A stretch of 64,000 bases of DNA. Origin: Streptomyces sp. NBC_01408 (GTDB lineage Bacteria; Actinomycetota; Actinomycetes; Streptomycetales; Streptomycetaceae). The stretch lies in assembly GCF_026340255.1 (NCBI RefSeq), contig NZ_JAPEPJ010000001.1:4495501-4559500 (forward strand), read 5' to 3'. The notes under the pieces were generated by a model. It made no database searches. It was not told where the DNA came from and worked only from the letters and a program-made list of their open reading frames with translations. A program made the translations under genes and the position numbers. Positions 1 through 8,737 of this stretch are shown piece by piece (position 1 is the first letter of the stretch; the number at the start of each line of letters is the position of its first letter).

Positions 1-2
1 CG

Positions 3-1406
3 CTGGCCGCCCTCGGCGCCGTCGCACTCCCGTTCCCCGTCGGCCGGGGCACCCTGGAGGCCGAGTGCCTGCTGCGGCGTGCCGAGGCCGTCGCCGTCAT
101 CGCCGCGGTCGAACACCGCGACTTCCGCCACGCGGCCGATCTGCACGCGCTCTCCCGCGCCCTGCCCGCCCTCCGCCACGTCATCGCGGTGGGCCCCGGC
201 ACCGCGCCGGAGGGAACGACCGCGTGGGCCGGGCTCATGCGGTCCGACCCCAGCGGATTCGTCCCGGCCCGGCCCGATCCCGACAGCGCCGCCCGCATCC
301 TCGTCTCGTCCGGATCGGAGGCCGAGCCGAAGATGATCGCGTACTCGCACAACGCGCTCGCCGGCGGCCGCGGGAACTTCCTCGCCTCCCTCATCCCCGA
401 CGGGACCCCGCCGCGCTGCCTCTTCCTCGTCCCGCTGGCCTCCGCCTTCGGTTCCAACGGCACGGCCGTCACCCTCGCCCGGCACGGCGGCACCCTGGTC
501 CTGCTCGACCACTTCACCCCGGAGGCCGCCCTCGCGGCGGTCCGTGAGCACGAGCCGACCCATGTCCTCGGCGTGCCGACCATGGTCCGGATGATGCTCG
601 AACGCCTCGACACGACCGCCGAGCGGCTGCCCGCCCCCACGGCCCTGGTCCTCGGCGGCGCCCCGCTCGACGAGACCACCGCTGCCGCCGCAGCGAAGGC
701 GTTCGGCTGCCCGGTGGTCAACCTCTACGGCTCGGCGGACGGGGTCAACTGCCACACGGGACTGGGCAACACGGTTCCCCCGACCGACGCCTCCGGTGTC
801 GTCGCGGGCCACCCCGACCCCCGGGTCGCCGAGATCCGCATCGCCGACCCCGACACGCACGAACCGCTGTCCGACGGTGCCATCGGCGAGATCATCTCCC
901 GGGGACCCATGACGCCGTTGTGCTACGTCGGCGCCCCCGACCTCGACGCCCGCTACCGCACGCCCGACGGCTGGGTCCGCACCGGCGACCTCGGCTACCT
1001 CGACGCCGACAGTGTCCTCCACGTCGTCGGACGGCTCAAGGACATCGTCATCCGCGGCGGCGCCAACATCAGCCCCGCCGAAGTCGAACGCGAACTCCGC
1101 TCGCACCCGCGGGTCCGGGACGTGGTCTGCGTCGGCGTCCCCGACCCGCTCATGGGCGAGCGGCTGGCCGTCTGCGTCGTGCCCCGGGGATCCATCGCGC
1201 CCACGCTCGCCTCCCTCGGCGAGCACCTGACCGCCCGCGGACTGGAGCGGCGCAAGCATCCGGAGCGGCTCCTGGTGGTGGGCGAGCTGCCGCTGACGGC
1301 CGCCGGCAAGCCCGACCGGGCGGCCCTGCGGGAGCGCCTGGCCCGCAGCGCGCCGCAGACCGCCGACGGTACGAGAGGCCCCGCGCCCCTCGCCCAGGCC
1401 GGATGA
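3..1406 (+). CDS. AMP-dependent acyl/aryl acid-CoA ligase (5'-truncated by window edge)
   Basis: The frame is open to the first base of the window, so the N-terminus lies outside; 467 residues remain. The family activates a carboxylic acid as acyl-AMP and usually passes it to CoA or a carrier thiol. Visible motifs in order: a P-loop-like SSGSEAEPK (the usual SSGTTGxPK with changes), a GSAD turn in the middle, RTGDLGYLDAD, the hinge GRLKDIVIRGGANISPAEVE, and GKPDRAAL, whose Lys is the adenylation lysine of the C-terminal domain. The RGG-N-I-S-P-E hinge resembles aryl-acid and cyclohexanecarboxylate ligases, but the substrate cannot be told. It ends at a strong hairpin facing the metal transporter operon. 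Confidence 0.88.
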   Translation: MAALGAVALPFPVGRGTLEAECLLRRAEAVAVIAAVEHRDFRHAADLHALSRALPALRHVIAVGPGTAPEGTTAWAGLMRSDPSGFVPARPDPDSAARILVSSGSEAEPKMIAYSHNALAGGRGNFLASLIPDGTPPRCLFLVPLASAFGSNGTAVTLARHGGTLVLLDHFTPEAALAAVREHEPTHVLGVPTMVRMMLERLDTTAERLPAPTALVLGGAPLDETTAAAAAKAFGCPVVNLYGSADGVNCHTGLGNTVPPTDASGVVAGHPDPRVAEIRIADPDTHEPLSDGAIGEIISRGPMTPLCYVGAPDLDARYRTPDGWVRTGDLGYLDADSVLHVVGRLKDIVIRGGANISPAEVERELRSHPRVRDVVCVGVPDPLMGERLAVCVVPRGSIAPTLASLGEHLTARGLERRKHPERLLVVGELPLTAAGKPDRAALRERLARSAPQTADGTRGPAPLAQAG

Positions 1407-1447
1407 CGGAAGGGGCCCGGCAGCACCTGCTGCCGGGCCCCTTCCGT
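1406..1447. terminator. Bidirectional hairpin terminator between convergent genes
   Basis: A perfect 20-bp inverted repeat (1406-1425 with 1428-1447) with a 2-nt loop begins at the stop codon of the ligase and ends 8 bp before the stop of the convergent metal-binding lipoprotein. There is no U-tract, as is common in high-GC actinobacteria. Confidence 0.85.
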
Positions 1448-1455
1448 GCCGTTGG

Positions 1456-2265
1456 TCAGGAGGTCCCCATGGCCTTCTTCAGCTCGGCCGCGGCGTTGCG
1501 GTAGACCGCCAGCAGGTCGAGGTCCGCACCGGGATAGTTGACGATCTTGACCTGCTGGGCGCCCGTGTCGGGCAGGACGGTCCCGGTCGACATGTGCGCG
1601 TTGTCCAGGACCAGGGCCGGCTTCTTGGCGGAGAGCTCGGCCAGCTGCGCCGGGGTCACGGCCTCGGGTCCGTACGTGCCCACCGTGGTGACGCCCGCGA
1701 GCTTCGCCGACCAGGCGGTGAAGACCTGGGTGACGGCCGAAGGGCTCTTCCCGCCGGGCCAGGCGGTCTGGAGGTCCTTGTTCAGCCGCGCGTACTCGGT
1801 GTCGAAACCGGCCTTCCACCGCGTGGCGGCCTCCGCCGTCCCGAAGAGTCCGCCCAGCCTGTCGACCTCGGCCTTGACCTTGTCGGGGTCGTTGTCGAGG
1901 TTCACCTCGACCAGCTTCGCCTTCGAGCCGGCGGCTTCCTTGATCTTCGCGGCGTACGGCTCGAACGGCGCGTAGAGCACGAAGTCGGCCTGGGCGACGG
2001 CGGCGAGGTCCGAGGGCTTGGGATCGTAGTCGGGCGCGTGGTGGACGGACTGGGGCACGATGACCTTGACGTTCTCGGCGCCGGCGGCCTTCGCGAACGC
2101 GCCCTCCCAGGTGGTGGTCACGACCACCACGGGCTTGGCCTTGGGGTCCGGGCCGCCGTTCCCGGCAGGGGAGTCGGAGTCCGCGTCGCCGCCGCAGCCG
2201 GCGGTCAGCAGGAGCGCCGCGCTCAGTGCGACGAGGGAAGAGGTACGGACGCGGTTGCGCGCCAT
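1456..2265 (-). CDS. Zinc/manganese-type ABC transporter substrate-binding lipoprotein
   Basis: 269 residues. A basic start (MARNRVR) and hydrophobic stretch end in the lipobox LLTAGC, so the protein should be a membrane-anchored lipoprotein catching a divalent metal outside the cell. The SVHHAPDYDPKPSD stretch corresponds to the metal-ligand loop of ZnuA/TroA-family proteins (cluster A-I). No His-rich loop is present, so Zn cannot be favoured over Mn from sequence. The ATG at 2265 is chosen because it places the signal peptide correctly. It overlaps the 3' end of the permease gene by 43 nt, so the two are co-transcribed. Third gene of the ATPase-permease-binding protein operon. Confidence 0.88.
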   Translation of the reverse strand: MARNRVRTSSLVALSAALLLTAGCGGDADSDSPAGNGGPDPKAKPVVVVTTTWEGAFAKAAGAENVKVIVPQSVHHAPDYDPKPSDLAAVAQADFVLYAPFEPYAAKIKEAAGSKAKLVEVNLDNDPDKVKAEVDRLGGLFGTAEAATRWKAGFDTEYARLNKDLQTAWPGGKSPSAVTQVFTAWSAKLAGVTTVGTYGPEAVTPAQLAELSAKKPALVLDNAHMSTGTVLPDTGAQQVKIVNYPGADLDLLAVYRNAAAELKKAMGTS

Positions 2266-3089
2266 GAGTTGATTCTCCGTTCGGGTATGAAATGGACGGC
2301 GAGGACGACCGCCCCCGCCGTCAGGACGAGGACCGGCCCGGGCGGCCAGTCCAGCCACAGGGCCAGGAGGAACCCCGTCAGGTTCACGGCCACTCCGATG
2401 CCGACCGCCCACAGGGTGATGGACTTCAGCGAACTGCCCAGGCGGCGCGCGGCGAGCGCGGGCAGCAGGGTCAGGGCGTCGACGAGCAGGGCCCCGGTGA
2501 GTTTGATCGCTCCGGCGACGGCGATCGCGACCAGCACGAGCAGCGCCGTGGTCAGGATCCGGACCGGGACGCCCGAGCACTGGGCGAGCTCACGGTCGTA
2601 CAGCAGCAGGCCGATCTCGCGCCGCCGCCACCAGAACAGACCCGGTACGAGGACGGCGAGCACGCCGAGGACGACCAGGTCGGCGGTGCCCACCGACAGG
2701 ATCGAACCCCACAACAGGGCGAAGGCGCCGGAGGCGTTGACCCCCGACACGGCGAGCAGCAGGAGCGCCCCGGCGATGGCGAGGCTCATCAGCAGGCCCA
2801 TCGCCCCGGACAGCCCGTCCGGGGTGCGGGCCAGCGGGGCGACGCCCGCACCGGCGAGGGCGCAGGCGACGAGCGCGCACAGCATGGGGTCGAGGCCGGT
2901 GAGCAGCCCGACCGCGATGCCCAGCAGCGCCACGTGCATCATCGCGAACCGCACCGGCATGATGTCGAGCCCGACGATGACCACCCCGATGACGGGCAGG
3001 CCGACGGCCGCGAGCAGCAGGGCCAGGCCGGCCCGCTGCACGGGCAGCAGCTGGAGGAGCGTGCCGAGGTCGGCGGTGGCGAGGTTCAC
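2223..3089 (-). CDS. Zinc/manganese-type ABC transporter permease (ZnuB/MntB family)
   Basis: 288 residues, almost wholly hydrophobic, with about eight predicted membrane helices, as expected for the ABC-3 permease family. The GTG start at 3089 overlaps the stop of the ATPase gene as GTGA, indicating translational coupling. It forms the membrane channel for the metal delivered by the downstream lipoprotein. No Zur- or MntR-type operator was recognised upstream of the operon, so the controlling metal is open. Confidence 0.88.
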   Translation of the reverse strand: MNLATADLGTLLQLLPVQRAGLALLLAAVGLPVIGVVIVGLDIMPVRFAMMHVALLGIAVGLLTGLDPMLCALVACALAGAGVAPLARTPDGLSGAMGLLMSLAIAGALLLLAVSGVNASGAFALLWGSILSVGTADLVVLGVLAVLVPGLFWWRRREIGLLLYDRELAQCSGVPVRILTTALLVLVAIAVAGAIKLTGALLVDALTLLPALAARRLGSSLKSITLWAVGIGVAVNLTGFLLALWLDWPPGPVLVLTAGAVVLAVHFIPERRINSWRATASVPLPSSH

Positions 3090-3721
3090 CGGACCTCCCG
3101 CAGCCGCCCGGCGGCCATCTCCAGCACCCGGTCGCACCGCTCGGCCAGCGCGCGGTCGTGCGTCACCACGACCAGCGTGACCGGCAGGGACGTGAGGACG
3201 TCCGCGGCCTCCTCCTGCCCGTCGAAGTCGAGGGCCGCCGTGGGCTCGTCGGCCAGCAGCACCTGGGCCCCGGCGGCTACGCAGCCGATCGCCCGGGCCA
3301 GGTACATCCGCTGCAACTGCCCTCCGGAGAGGGTGTGCAGGGGCCGCTGGGTCAGCGCCCCGACCCCGAGCCGGCCGGCGGCTTCGGCCGCGTCCGCCGG
3401 GGCCGTACTGCTGGCCAGCAGTTCCGAGCCGAGCAGGGGGAAGCGGCCCGCGGCCGGTTTCTGGGGGATCCAGGCGCAGGCCCGGCGCCGCCAGGCCCAC
3501 TCGGCGGGCGAGCGGGTGCTCCGGCCTCCGACGAGGATGGAGCCCGACACCTGGCGGTGCAGGCCGAGAACGGCGCGCAGCAGGGTGGTCTTGCCCGAGC
3601 CGTTGGTCCCGGTCAGCGCCACGCGCTCACCGGCGGCGATCTCCAGATCCACGTCGGCGACGGCCTCCACCCGGCCGTGCCGGCAGGCGACCCCCCGCAT
3701 GCGCACATCCAGCCCGCCCAT
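3086..3721 (-). CDS. Metal ABC transporter ATP-binding protein
   Basis: 211 residues from the ATG at 3721, which is preceded by an AGGGG ribosome site; an upstream ATG at 3778 would add 19 residues unlike the family. Walker A is GTNGSGKTT (about residues 37-45), the signature is LSGGQLQR, Walker B is VLLADEPTAALD, and the switch is VVVTHD. It energises import of the metal bound by the lipoprotein encoded two genes on. First gene of the three-gene operon. Confidence 0.9.
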   Translation of the reverse strand: MGGLDVRMRGVACRHGRVEAVADVDLEIAAGERVALTGTNGSGKTTLLRAVLGLHRQVSGSILVGGRSTRSPAEWAWRRRACAWIPQKPAAGRFPLLGSELLASSTAPADAAEAAGRLGVGALTQRPLHTLSGGQLQRMYLARAIGCVAAGAQVLLADEPTAALDFDGQEEAADVLTSLPVTLVVVTHDRALAERCDRVLEMAAGRLREVR

Positions 3722-3845
3722 GACACACCCCTCAGTCGCTCGCTGCCGCGCGGGCAACGGCGTACAACCGTCTCCCACGCGGCAGTAGTCGGACGCCGCA
3801 CGCCCTGGGTTCCCGCCGGCCGGAATCTTCTTCCCGCGGCAGCGG

Positions 3846-4373
3846 TCAGCTCACGGGCCGGACCACGAACGCGACCACCTCGACCGGGCCGCTGCGACGG
3901 AAGTGCAGGACGAACGGGACGGCCTCGCCCAGCTGCCAGCGGGCCCGGACCCGCACCATCACGTCGAGTCCGAACGGCGACATGGCCACCGTGCCCCCGG
4001 CGGGGACCGTGACCGGGCCGGTCATCGCCATGGTGTCGGCCCCCGTACCGGTGCCGGCATGCCGGCTCAGCATGGCCCGCTCCACGGCCGGGGAGGTCAC
4101 GGACACCAACTCGTCGTCCGCACCGCCCCGGTTGTGGATCTGGAAGAACGCGGCGGTGTTCTCCTTGTCCGCGAAGGGCAGGAAGACCCGTGCCGCGCCG
4201 ATCTCGATGCGCGGCGGGGTCCCGGCCGCCCCGGCCGTGGCCCAGGCCGTCAGCCCGCACAGAGCGGCCAGGCAGGCGATGACGGGCGCCGCCGCGGCCG
4301 GGAACGTCCCGCGCAGACGCCGGCGCGTGGGCCGCCAGTCCTCCGCCGGTGCCCATCGGTCCGAACCGGTCAT
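3846..4373 (-). CDS. PCu(A)C-family copper chaperone-like protein with degenerate metal site
   Basis: 175 residues with one N-terminal membrane segment (about residues 28-50) and an exported beta domain of the PCu(A)C family, which carries Cu(I) outside the membrane for cytochrome oxidase assembly. The usual ligands are H-x-M with a later H-x-M; here the first His (SRHAG) and the MAM segment are present, but the last site reads DVM, so one canonical His is replaced by Asp. The ATG at 4373 overlaps the stop of the copper ATPase gene (ATGA), making it the third gene of a copper operon. The role is inferred from fold and neighbours. Confidence 0.75.
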   Translation of the reverse strand: MTGSDRWAPAEDWRPTRRRLRGTFPAAAAPVIACLAALCGLTAWATAGAAGTPPRIEIGAARVFLPFADKENTAAFFQIHNRGGADDELVSVTSPAVERAMLSRHAGTGTGADTMAMTGPVTVPAGGTVAMSPFGLDVMVRVRARWQLGEAVPFVLHFRRSGPVEVVAFVVRPVS

Positions 4374-6727
4374 CGTGCGACGCCTCCTTGGCTACGACGG
4401 ACCCCGGACCGGGCCGGGCGGCTCGCGGGTTTCCAGCCCCGCAGCCGCAGGCTGTTGCCCACGACCAGGAGCGAACTGGCCGACATCGCGGCCGCCGCCA
4501 CCATCGGGTTGAGCCAGCCGACGGCGGCCAGGGGAACGGTGACGAGGTTGTACCCGAACGCCCAGACGAGGTTCACCCGGATCGTCCCGAGAGTGCGCCG
4601 AGCCAGGCGGACCGCGTCGGCGACGACCTCGATGTCGCCGCGCACCAGGGTCACGTCGGAGGCCCCGATCGCGACATCGGTGCCGGTGCCCATCGCGATG
4701 CCGAGATCGGCACCGGCCAGCGCCGCGGCATCGTTCACACCGTCGCCGATCACCGCGACCCGCCGGCCCTCCGCCTTGAACTGCCGGATGAGGCCGGCCT
4801 TCTCCTCCGGGGTGCAGCGGGCGTGGACCCGTACGATGCCGAGTTCGGCCGCGACGGCGCGGGCCGTGGCCTCGTGGTCACCGGTGGCCAGGACCGGCTC
4901 CACGCCCAGCCGCCGCAGCCCGTCGACGGCCCGGTAGCTCCCCGGCCGCAGGAGGTCCCCGAGTGCGACGAGGGCCTCGTCGACGCCGTCGACCCGGACG
5001 AGAACGGGCGTCAGCGCGGCCGCTTCGGCAGCGGTCAGCGCCTTCGCCAGGGCATCGGGCAGACCGGCCCCGGGGGCGGACACCTCGACCAGGTGACCGT
5101 CCACCACACCGCTGACCCCCGCACCGGGCCTGGCCCGGAACCCCGTCACCGGCGGCAGCTCGTGATCCGGCCGGGCGCGCCGCGCGTAGGCCGCCAGGGC
5201 GATGCCGAGCGGATGCTCCGAGCCCTGCTCCACCGCTCCCGCCAGCCGGAGCACGGCCTGCCGCCCGAGTCCGCCGGGTGCCGGGGTCAGCCGGGCGACG
5301 GTCATCCGCCCGGTGGTCAGGGTGCCGGTCTTGTCCAGGACGACCGTGTCGACGTGCCGCAGGGCCTCCAGCGCCCGCGGCCCGCTGACCAGGATGCCCA
5401 GTTGGGCGCCCCGGCCGGTGGCGGCCAGCAGCGCGGTGGGCGTGGCGAGCCCCAGTGCGCACGGGCAGGCGACGACGAGGACGGCCACGGCCGCGGTCAC
5501 CGCCGGCTGCGGATCCGCACCCGCGCCCAGCCAGAAGCCGAGGACGGTGACGGCCAGCGCCAGGACCACGGGTACGAAGACCCCCGCCACCCGGTCGGCG
5601 AGACGCTGCGCCGCGGCCTTCCCGGCCTGGGCCTCGGTGACCATACGGGTGATCCGGGCGAGCTGGGTGTCCGCGCCCACGGCGGTGGCCCGTACGAGGA
5701 GCAGCCCGCCGGCGTTCACCGCGGCTCCGGTCACCGGCCGGCCGGGGCCGACTTCGACGGGATCGCTCTCGCCGGTCACCAGCGACAGGTCCAGGGCGGA
5801 ACTCCCGGAGACCACCACCCCGTCTGTGGCGACGCGTTCGCCCGGCCGGACGACGAACTCCTGGCCGGCCAGCAGCCGGTCGACCGGGATCCTCCGCTCC
5901 TTCCCGCCCTCCCGTACGGTGACGTCCTTCACCGCGAGGGCGGACAGTGACCGCAGCGCCGCCCCGGTGCCGCGGCGCGCCCGCGCTTCCAGGAAGCGGC
6001 CGGCCAGGACGAAGAGCGGTACGCCGACCGCCGCTTCCAGGTAGACGTGGGCGACCTCGCCGCCGGCGGACGGGAGGAGGGTGAAGGGCATCCGCATGTC
6101 CGGACGGCCGGCGCCGCCGAGGAACAACGCGTACACCGACCAGGCGAACGACGCGGTGACGCCGAGGGAGACGAGGGTGTCCATGGTGGCCGCCGAGTGC
6201 CGCAGGCCGCGCAGGGCGCGGACGTGGAACGGCCACGCGCTCCAGACGACCACGGGCGCGGCGAACATGAGGCACAGCCACTGCCAGTTGCGGAACTGCA
6301 GGGCGGGAACCATCGACAGGACCAGCACCGGGGCGCAGAGCAGCACCGTGATCAGCAGCCGCTCGCGCTCGCGGCGACTGCCCTCGGCGTCTGCCGCGTC
6401 CTCGGCGCTCCGGGCGTCCTCGGCGCTGCGGGCGTTCTCCGTGCTCCGGGCGTTCTCGACCCCCGGCTCCGCACTCCCCGCCCGCGGTCCGGGAGGCGGG
6501 GGGAGCTCGGCGGTGTACCCCGCGCGTTCGACCGCGGCCACCAGCTCCTGCGGGGTGATGCCGGGCGGATGGCTCACCCGCGCCCGGCCGGTCGCGAGGT
6601 TGACCGTGGCGCTGACCCCGTCGATCCTGCCGAGCCGCTTCTCCACGCGGTTCACGCAGGCCGCGCACGTCATGCCGCCGACGATCAGGTCGGTGCTCCC
6701 GGGGGCGGCCGTCGTGTCCGCGGTCAC
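4370..6727 (-). CDS. copA: Heavy-metal P-type ATPase, Cu(I) exporter type
   Basis: 785 residues. An N-terminal HMA domain carries GMTCAAC (about residues 16-22). An Ala-Glu-Asn-Ser-rich linker follows, containing short repeats of the type ENARSTENARS. Then come TGES (about 315), the membrane metal site CPC (about 420), DKTGT phosphorylation site (about 464) and GDGVND (about 660). The last helices contain GYN and AMSASS, the signature of the Cu(I) subgroup (P1B-1). It pumps Cu(I) out of the cytoplasm. The GTG start overlaps the small upstream membrane gene as GTGA, and the stop overlaps the PCu(A)C-like gene, so the three are coupled. No CsoR or CopY operator was recognised. Confidence 0.92.
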   Translation of the reverse strand: MTADTTAAPGSTDLIVGGMTCAACVNRVEKRLGRIDGVSATVNLATGRARVSHPPGITPQELVAAVERAGYTAELPPPPGPRAGSAEPGVENARSTENARSAEDARSAEDAADAEGSRRERERLLITVLLCAPVLVLSMVPALQFRNWQWLCLMFAAPVVVWSAWPFHVRALRGLRHSAATMDTLVSLGVTASFAWSVYALFLGGAGRPDMRMPFTLLPSAGGEVAHVYLEAAVGVPLFVLAGRFLEARARRGTGAALRSLSALAVKDVTVREGGKERRIPVDRLLAGQEFVVRPGERVATDGVVVSGSSALDLSLVTGESDPVEVGPGRPVTGAAVNAGGLLLVRATAVGADTQLARITRMVTEAQAGKAAAQRLADRVAGVFVPVVLALAVTVLGFWLGAGADPQPAVTAAVAVLVVACPCALGLATPTALLAATGRGAQLGILVSGPRALEALRHVDTVVLDKTGTLTTGRMTVARLTPAPGGLGRQAVLRLAGAVEQGSEHPLGIALAAYARRARPDHELPPVTGFRARPGAGVSGVVDGHLVEVSAPGAGLPDALAKALTAAEAAALTPVLVRVDGVDEALVALGDLLRPGSYRAVDGLRRLGVEPVLATGDHEATARAVAAELGIVRVHARCTPEEKAGLIRQFKAEGRRVAVIGDGVNDAAALAGADLGIAMGTGTDVAIGASDVTLVRGDIEVVADAVRLARRTLGTIRVNLVWAFGYNLVTVPLAAVGWLNPMVAAAAMSASSLLVVGNSLRLRGWKPASRPARSGVRRSQGGVAR

Positions 6728-6987
6728 CGCCCGCCCCCCGAGGGCGCGGCGGGCGCGCCGCCGTGCCCGTGCCGACCGGTGCCCGGGAGGTCACCGACCA
6801 CCGGGCCGGGACCGCCACCGCCCGGGTGCATGCCCGGCGCGACCGGACCCGCCAGGGAACCGACCCCGTACGAGGCGGTGAACATCAAGGCGAGCAGCAC
6901 CAGGAACCCGGTGAGCGCCGGGGGCGGCAGCCACAGCCGCCCCGGTGAGGAGTACACGCCGTCGGGGGACTGCTGCCGCTGCGCCAT
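6724..6987 (-). CDS. Small single-pass membrane protein at head of copper operon
   Basis: 87 residues from the ATG at 6987, preceded by GGAG at 5-nt spacing. One membrane helix (about residues 24-44) is followed by a Gly/Pro/His-rich tail (GMHPGGGG, GRHGHGG). Met and His in the tail could bind metal. The GTGA overlap with the copper ATPase gene and the shared strand suggest it works with the pump, but no family is recognised and the function is unknown. Confidence 0.65.
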   Translation of the reverse strand: MAQRQQSPDGVYSSPGRLWLPPPALTGFLVLLALMFTASYGVGSLAGPVAPGMHPGGGGPGPVVGDLPGTGRHGHGGAPAAPSGGGR

Positions 6988-7165
6988 CGTCGCTCCATGA
7001 ACGGGCACCTGTCCGGCGCCCCTCGCCTGTTCGGTGCTTCGGTACGGAGGCCCGCCGCAGGGGGCGGCCCCGGCGACCCGGGGGGCGCCTGCGAGGTAGT
7101 CGCCCCGAACGCCCGGGGAGTTCCCGGGAAACCGTCGTCGAACGGGGTCGGGCCGGGGCGCGCCG

Positions 7166-8665
7166 TCAGGGCGCGACGACCCGCAGGTGGGAGACGGCGG
7201 GGTCGAGGGCCCCGCGTACGTGGCCGCCGGGGGCGGCGGCGGTGCGGCGCAGGAAGTCGACGGTCTCGGCGGTGACGACCTCGCCGGGCAGCACGTTGGG
7301 GATGCCGGGCGGGTACGCGGCCAGCGTGTCGGCGCTGACCCTGCCGACCGCCTGTGCCGAGGGCACCACGACGGCCGGGCTGAGGAACGCTGCGCGGGCC
7401 GTGAGCCGTGCGGGGCCCGGCCGCGGCAGGGACAGCGGTGCCTGCCCGGCGGCGTCGGCGGCGGAGCCGGTGAGGGGGGACGGCAGGCAGTGCAGGGCTT
7501 CGAGGAAGCGGTCGGTGTCCGGCGCCGCCCCGGCGCCGATCACGGCCACGATCGCCGAGTCGGTGGCGACCTCCACCATGATCTGGTGGTCGCGGGAGAG
7601 CAGCCGCCTGGCCTCATGCCCCGTGATGCCGCCGACCCGGGTGTCGACGGCGATCCGCAGCGGATCGGCGGCGGTGATGTCGGGGAAGCCGTGGAAACGG
7701 TCGCTGACCACCTGGTAGCGGCCCAGCGCGCGGACGACGCCCCGTACCTTGTCCGCAGCCTCGACCGAGCCGGTGATCCGGTCGGTGCCCGCGACGAGAG
7801 CCCGGCGGGCGATGTCCAGGGAGGCGGTCAGCAAGGCGCTCGCACTGGTGGACTGCACGAGGCGGAAGGCCCGGTCCACCAGGGGTTCGAGCCGGTCCGC
7901 GAACGGCCCGTCGGCCAGGTGCAGCATCGCCGACTGCGTCAGGCTGCCGGCGAGCTTGTGCGTACTGGAGGTGACCAGGTCCGCGCCCAGTGCGAGCGCG
8001 CCCGCGGGCAGCGCGGGGTGGAAGCCGAAGTGCGAGCCCCACGCCTCGTCGACGATCAGGGGCACACCGGCGGCGTGTGCGGCGTCGGCGATGGCGCGTA
8101 CGTCGGCCACCGCCCCGAAGTAGCTCGGGGAGACGATGCAGACGGCCGCGGCGTCCGGTGTCCGGCCGAGCGCCCCGGCCACGTCCTCGGCGGTCACCCC
8201 GTGCGCGATGCCCTGCACGGGGTCGACGGAAGGCTGGACGAAGACGGCCTCCAGGCCGGACAGCACCAGCCCGTCGACGACGCTGGAGTGCACACTGCGC
8301 TGCACGACCAGGGTGCGGCCCAGGGCGGGGGTGACCATGGAGGCGATCTGGTTGCCCTGGGAGGCGCCGTTGGTCAGGAACCAGGTGCGCCGCGCGCCCC
8401 AGGCGCGGGCGGCCAGAGCCAGCGCCTCGTCCAGCGGGCTGCCGGGGCCGAGGTCGATGCCGTCGAGCAGCGGCGGGAAGTCAAGATCCGTGACCCGGGA
8501 GCCGAAGCAGCCGGCGAGGTCCGATCCGCGGGCGGCCGCGTGGCCGGGGACGTTCAGCCTCAGCCAGTCCCGTCCCGCATGGGCCAGGAGGGCCTCGGCG
8601 TAGGGGGCGCGCAGCTGATCGAGGGCCGGCGACCGGGTCGGGGGAGGGGCGGTTCGCTTGTTCAC
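7166..8665 (-). CDS. PLP-dependent Orn/Lys/Arg decarboxylase family protein
   Basis: 499 residues from a GTG at 8665. It belongs to the fold-type I decarboxylases acting on basic amino acids. Visible features are LNVPGHAAARG near the N-terminus, FLTNGASQGNQ, SVHSSVVDGL, the cofactor-aspartate strand IVDEAWGSHFG, and the PLP lysine in SSTHKLAGSLTQSAM. It is shorter than the inducible enterobacterial enzymes (about 700-750), matching the short class in actinobacteria and Bacillus. Whether lysine, ornithine or arginine is used cannot be told. If arginine, its product agmatine would be the substrate of the deiminase family encoded 8 kb away. It is divergent from a LysR gene with 72 bp between. 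Confidence 0.85.
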   Translation of the reverse strand: MNKRTAPPPTRSPALDQLRAPYAEALLAHAGRDWLRLNVPGHAAARGSDLAGCFGSRVTDLDFPPLLDGIDLGPGSPLDEALALAARAWGARRTWFLTNGASQGNQIASMVTPALGRTLVVQRSVHSSVVDGLVLSGLEAVFVQPSVDPVQGIAHGVTAEDVAGALGRTPDAAAVCIVSPSYFGAVADVRAIADAAHAAGVPLIVDEAWGSHFGFHPALPAGALALGADLVTSSTHKLAGSLTQSAMLHLADGPFADRLEPLVDRAFRLVQSTSASALLTASLDIARRALVAGTDRITGSVEAADKVRGVVRALGRYQVVSDRFHGFPDITAADPLRIAVDTRVGGITGHEARRLLSRDHQIMVEVATDSAIVAVIGAGAAPDTDRFLEALHCLPSPLTGSAADAAGQAPLSLPRPGPARLTARAAFLSPAVVVPSAQAVGRVSADTLAAYPPGIPNVLPGEVVTAETVDFLRRTAAAPGGHVRGALDPAVSHLRVVAP

Positions 8666-8702
8666 CCAGGGAGCGTGACACCCGGCCGCATATTGAGGAA
8701 CG

Positions 8703-8718
8703 GTGCACTTTTCTGCAT
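8703..8718. promoter_or_regulatory. Candidate LysR operator in divergent decarboxylase/LysR spacer
   Basis: Two TGCA half-sites (8704-8707 and 8714-8717) form a dyad inside the 72-bp spacer; LysR regulators typically bind interrupted dyads in such divergent promoters. The assignment is an inference from position and symmetry only. Confidence 0.35.
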
Positions 8719-8737
8719 CCCTCCATACTCTGTCTAT

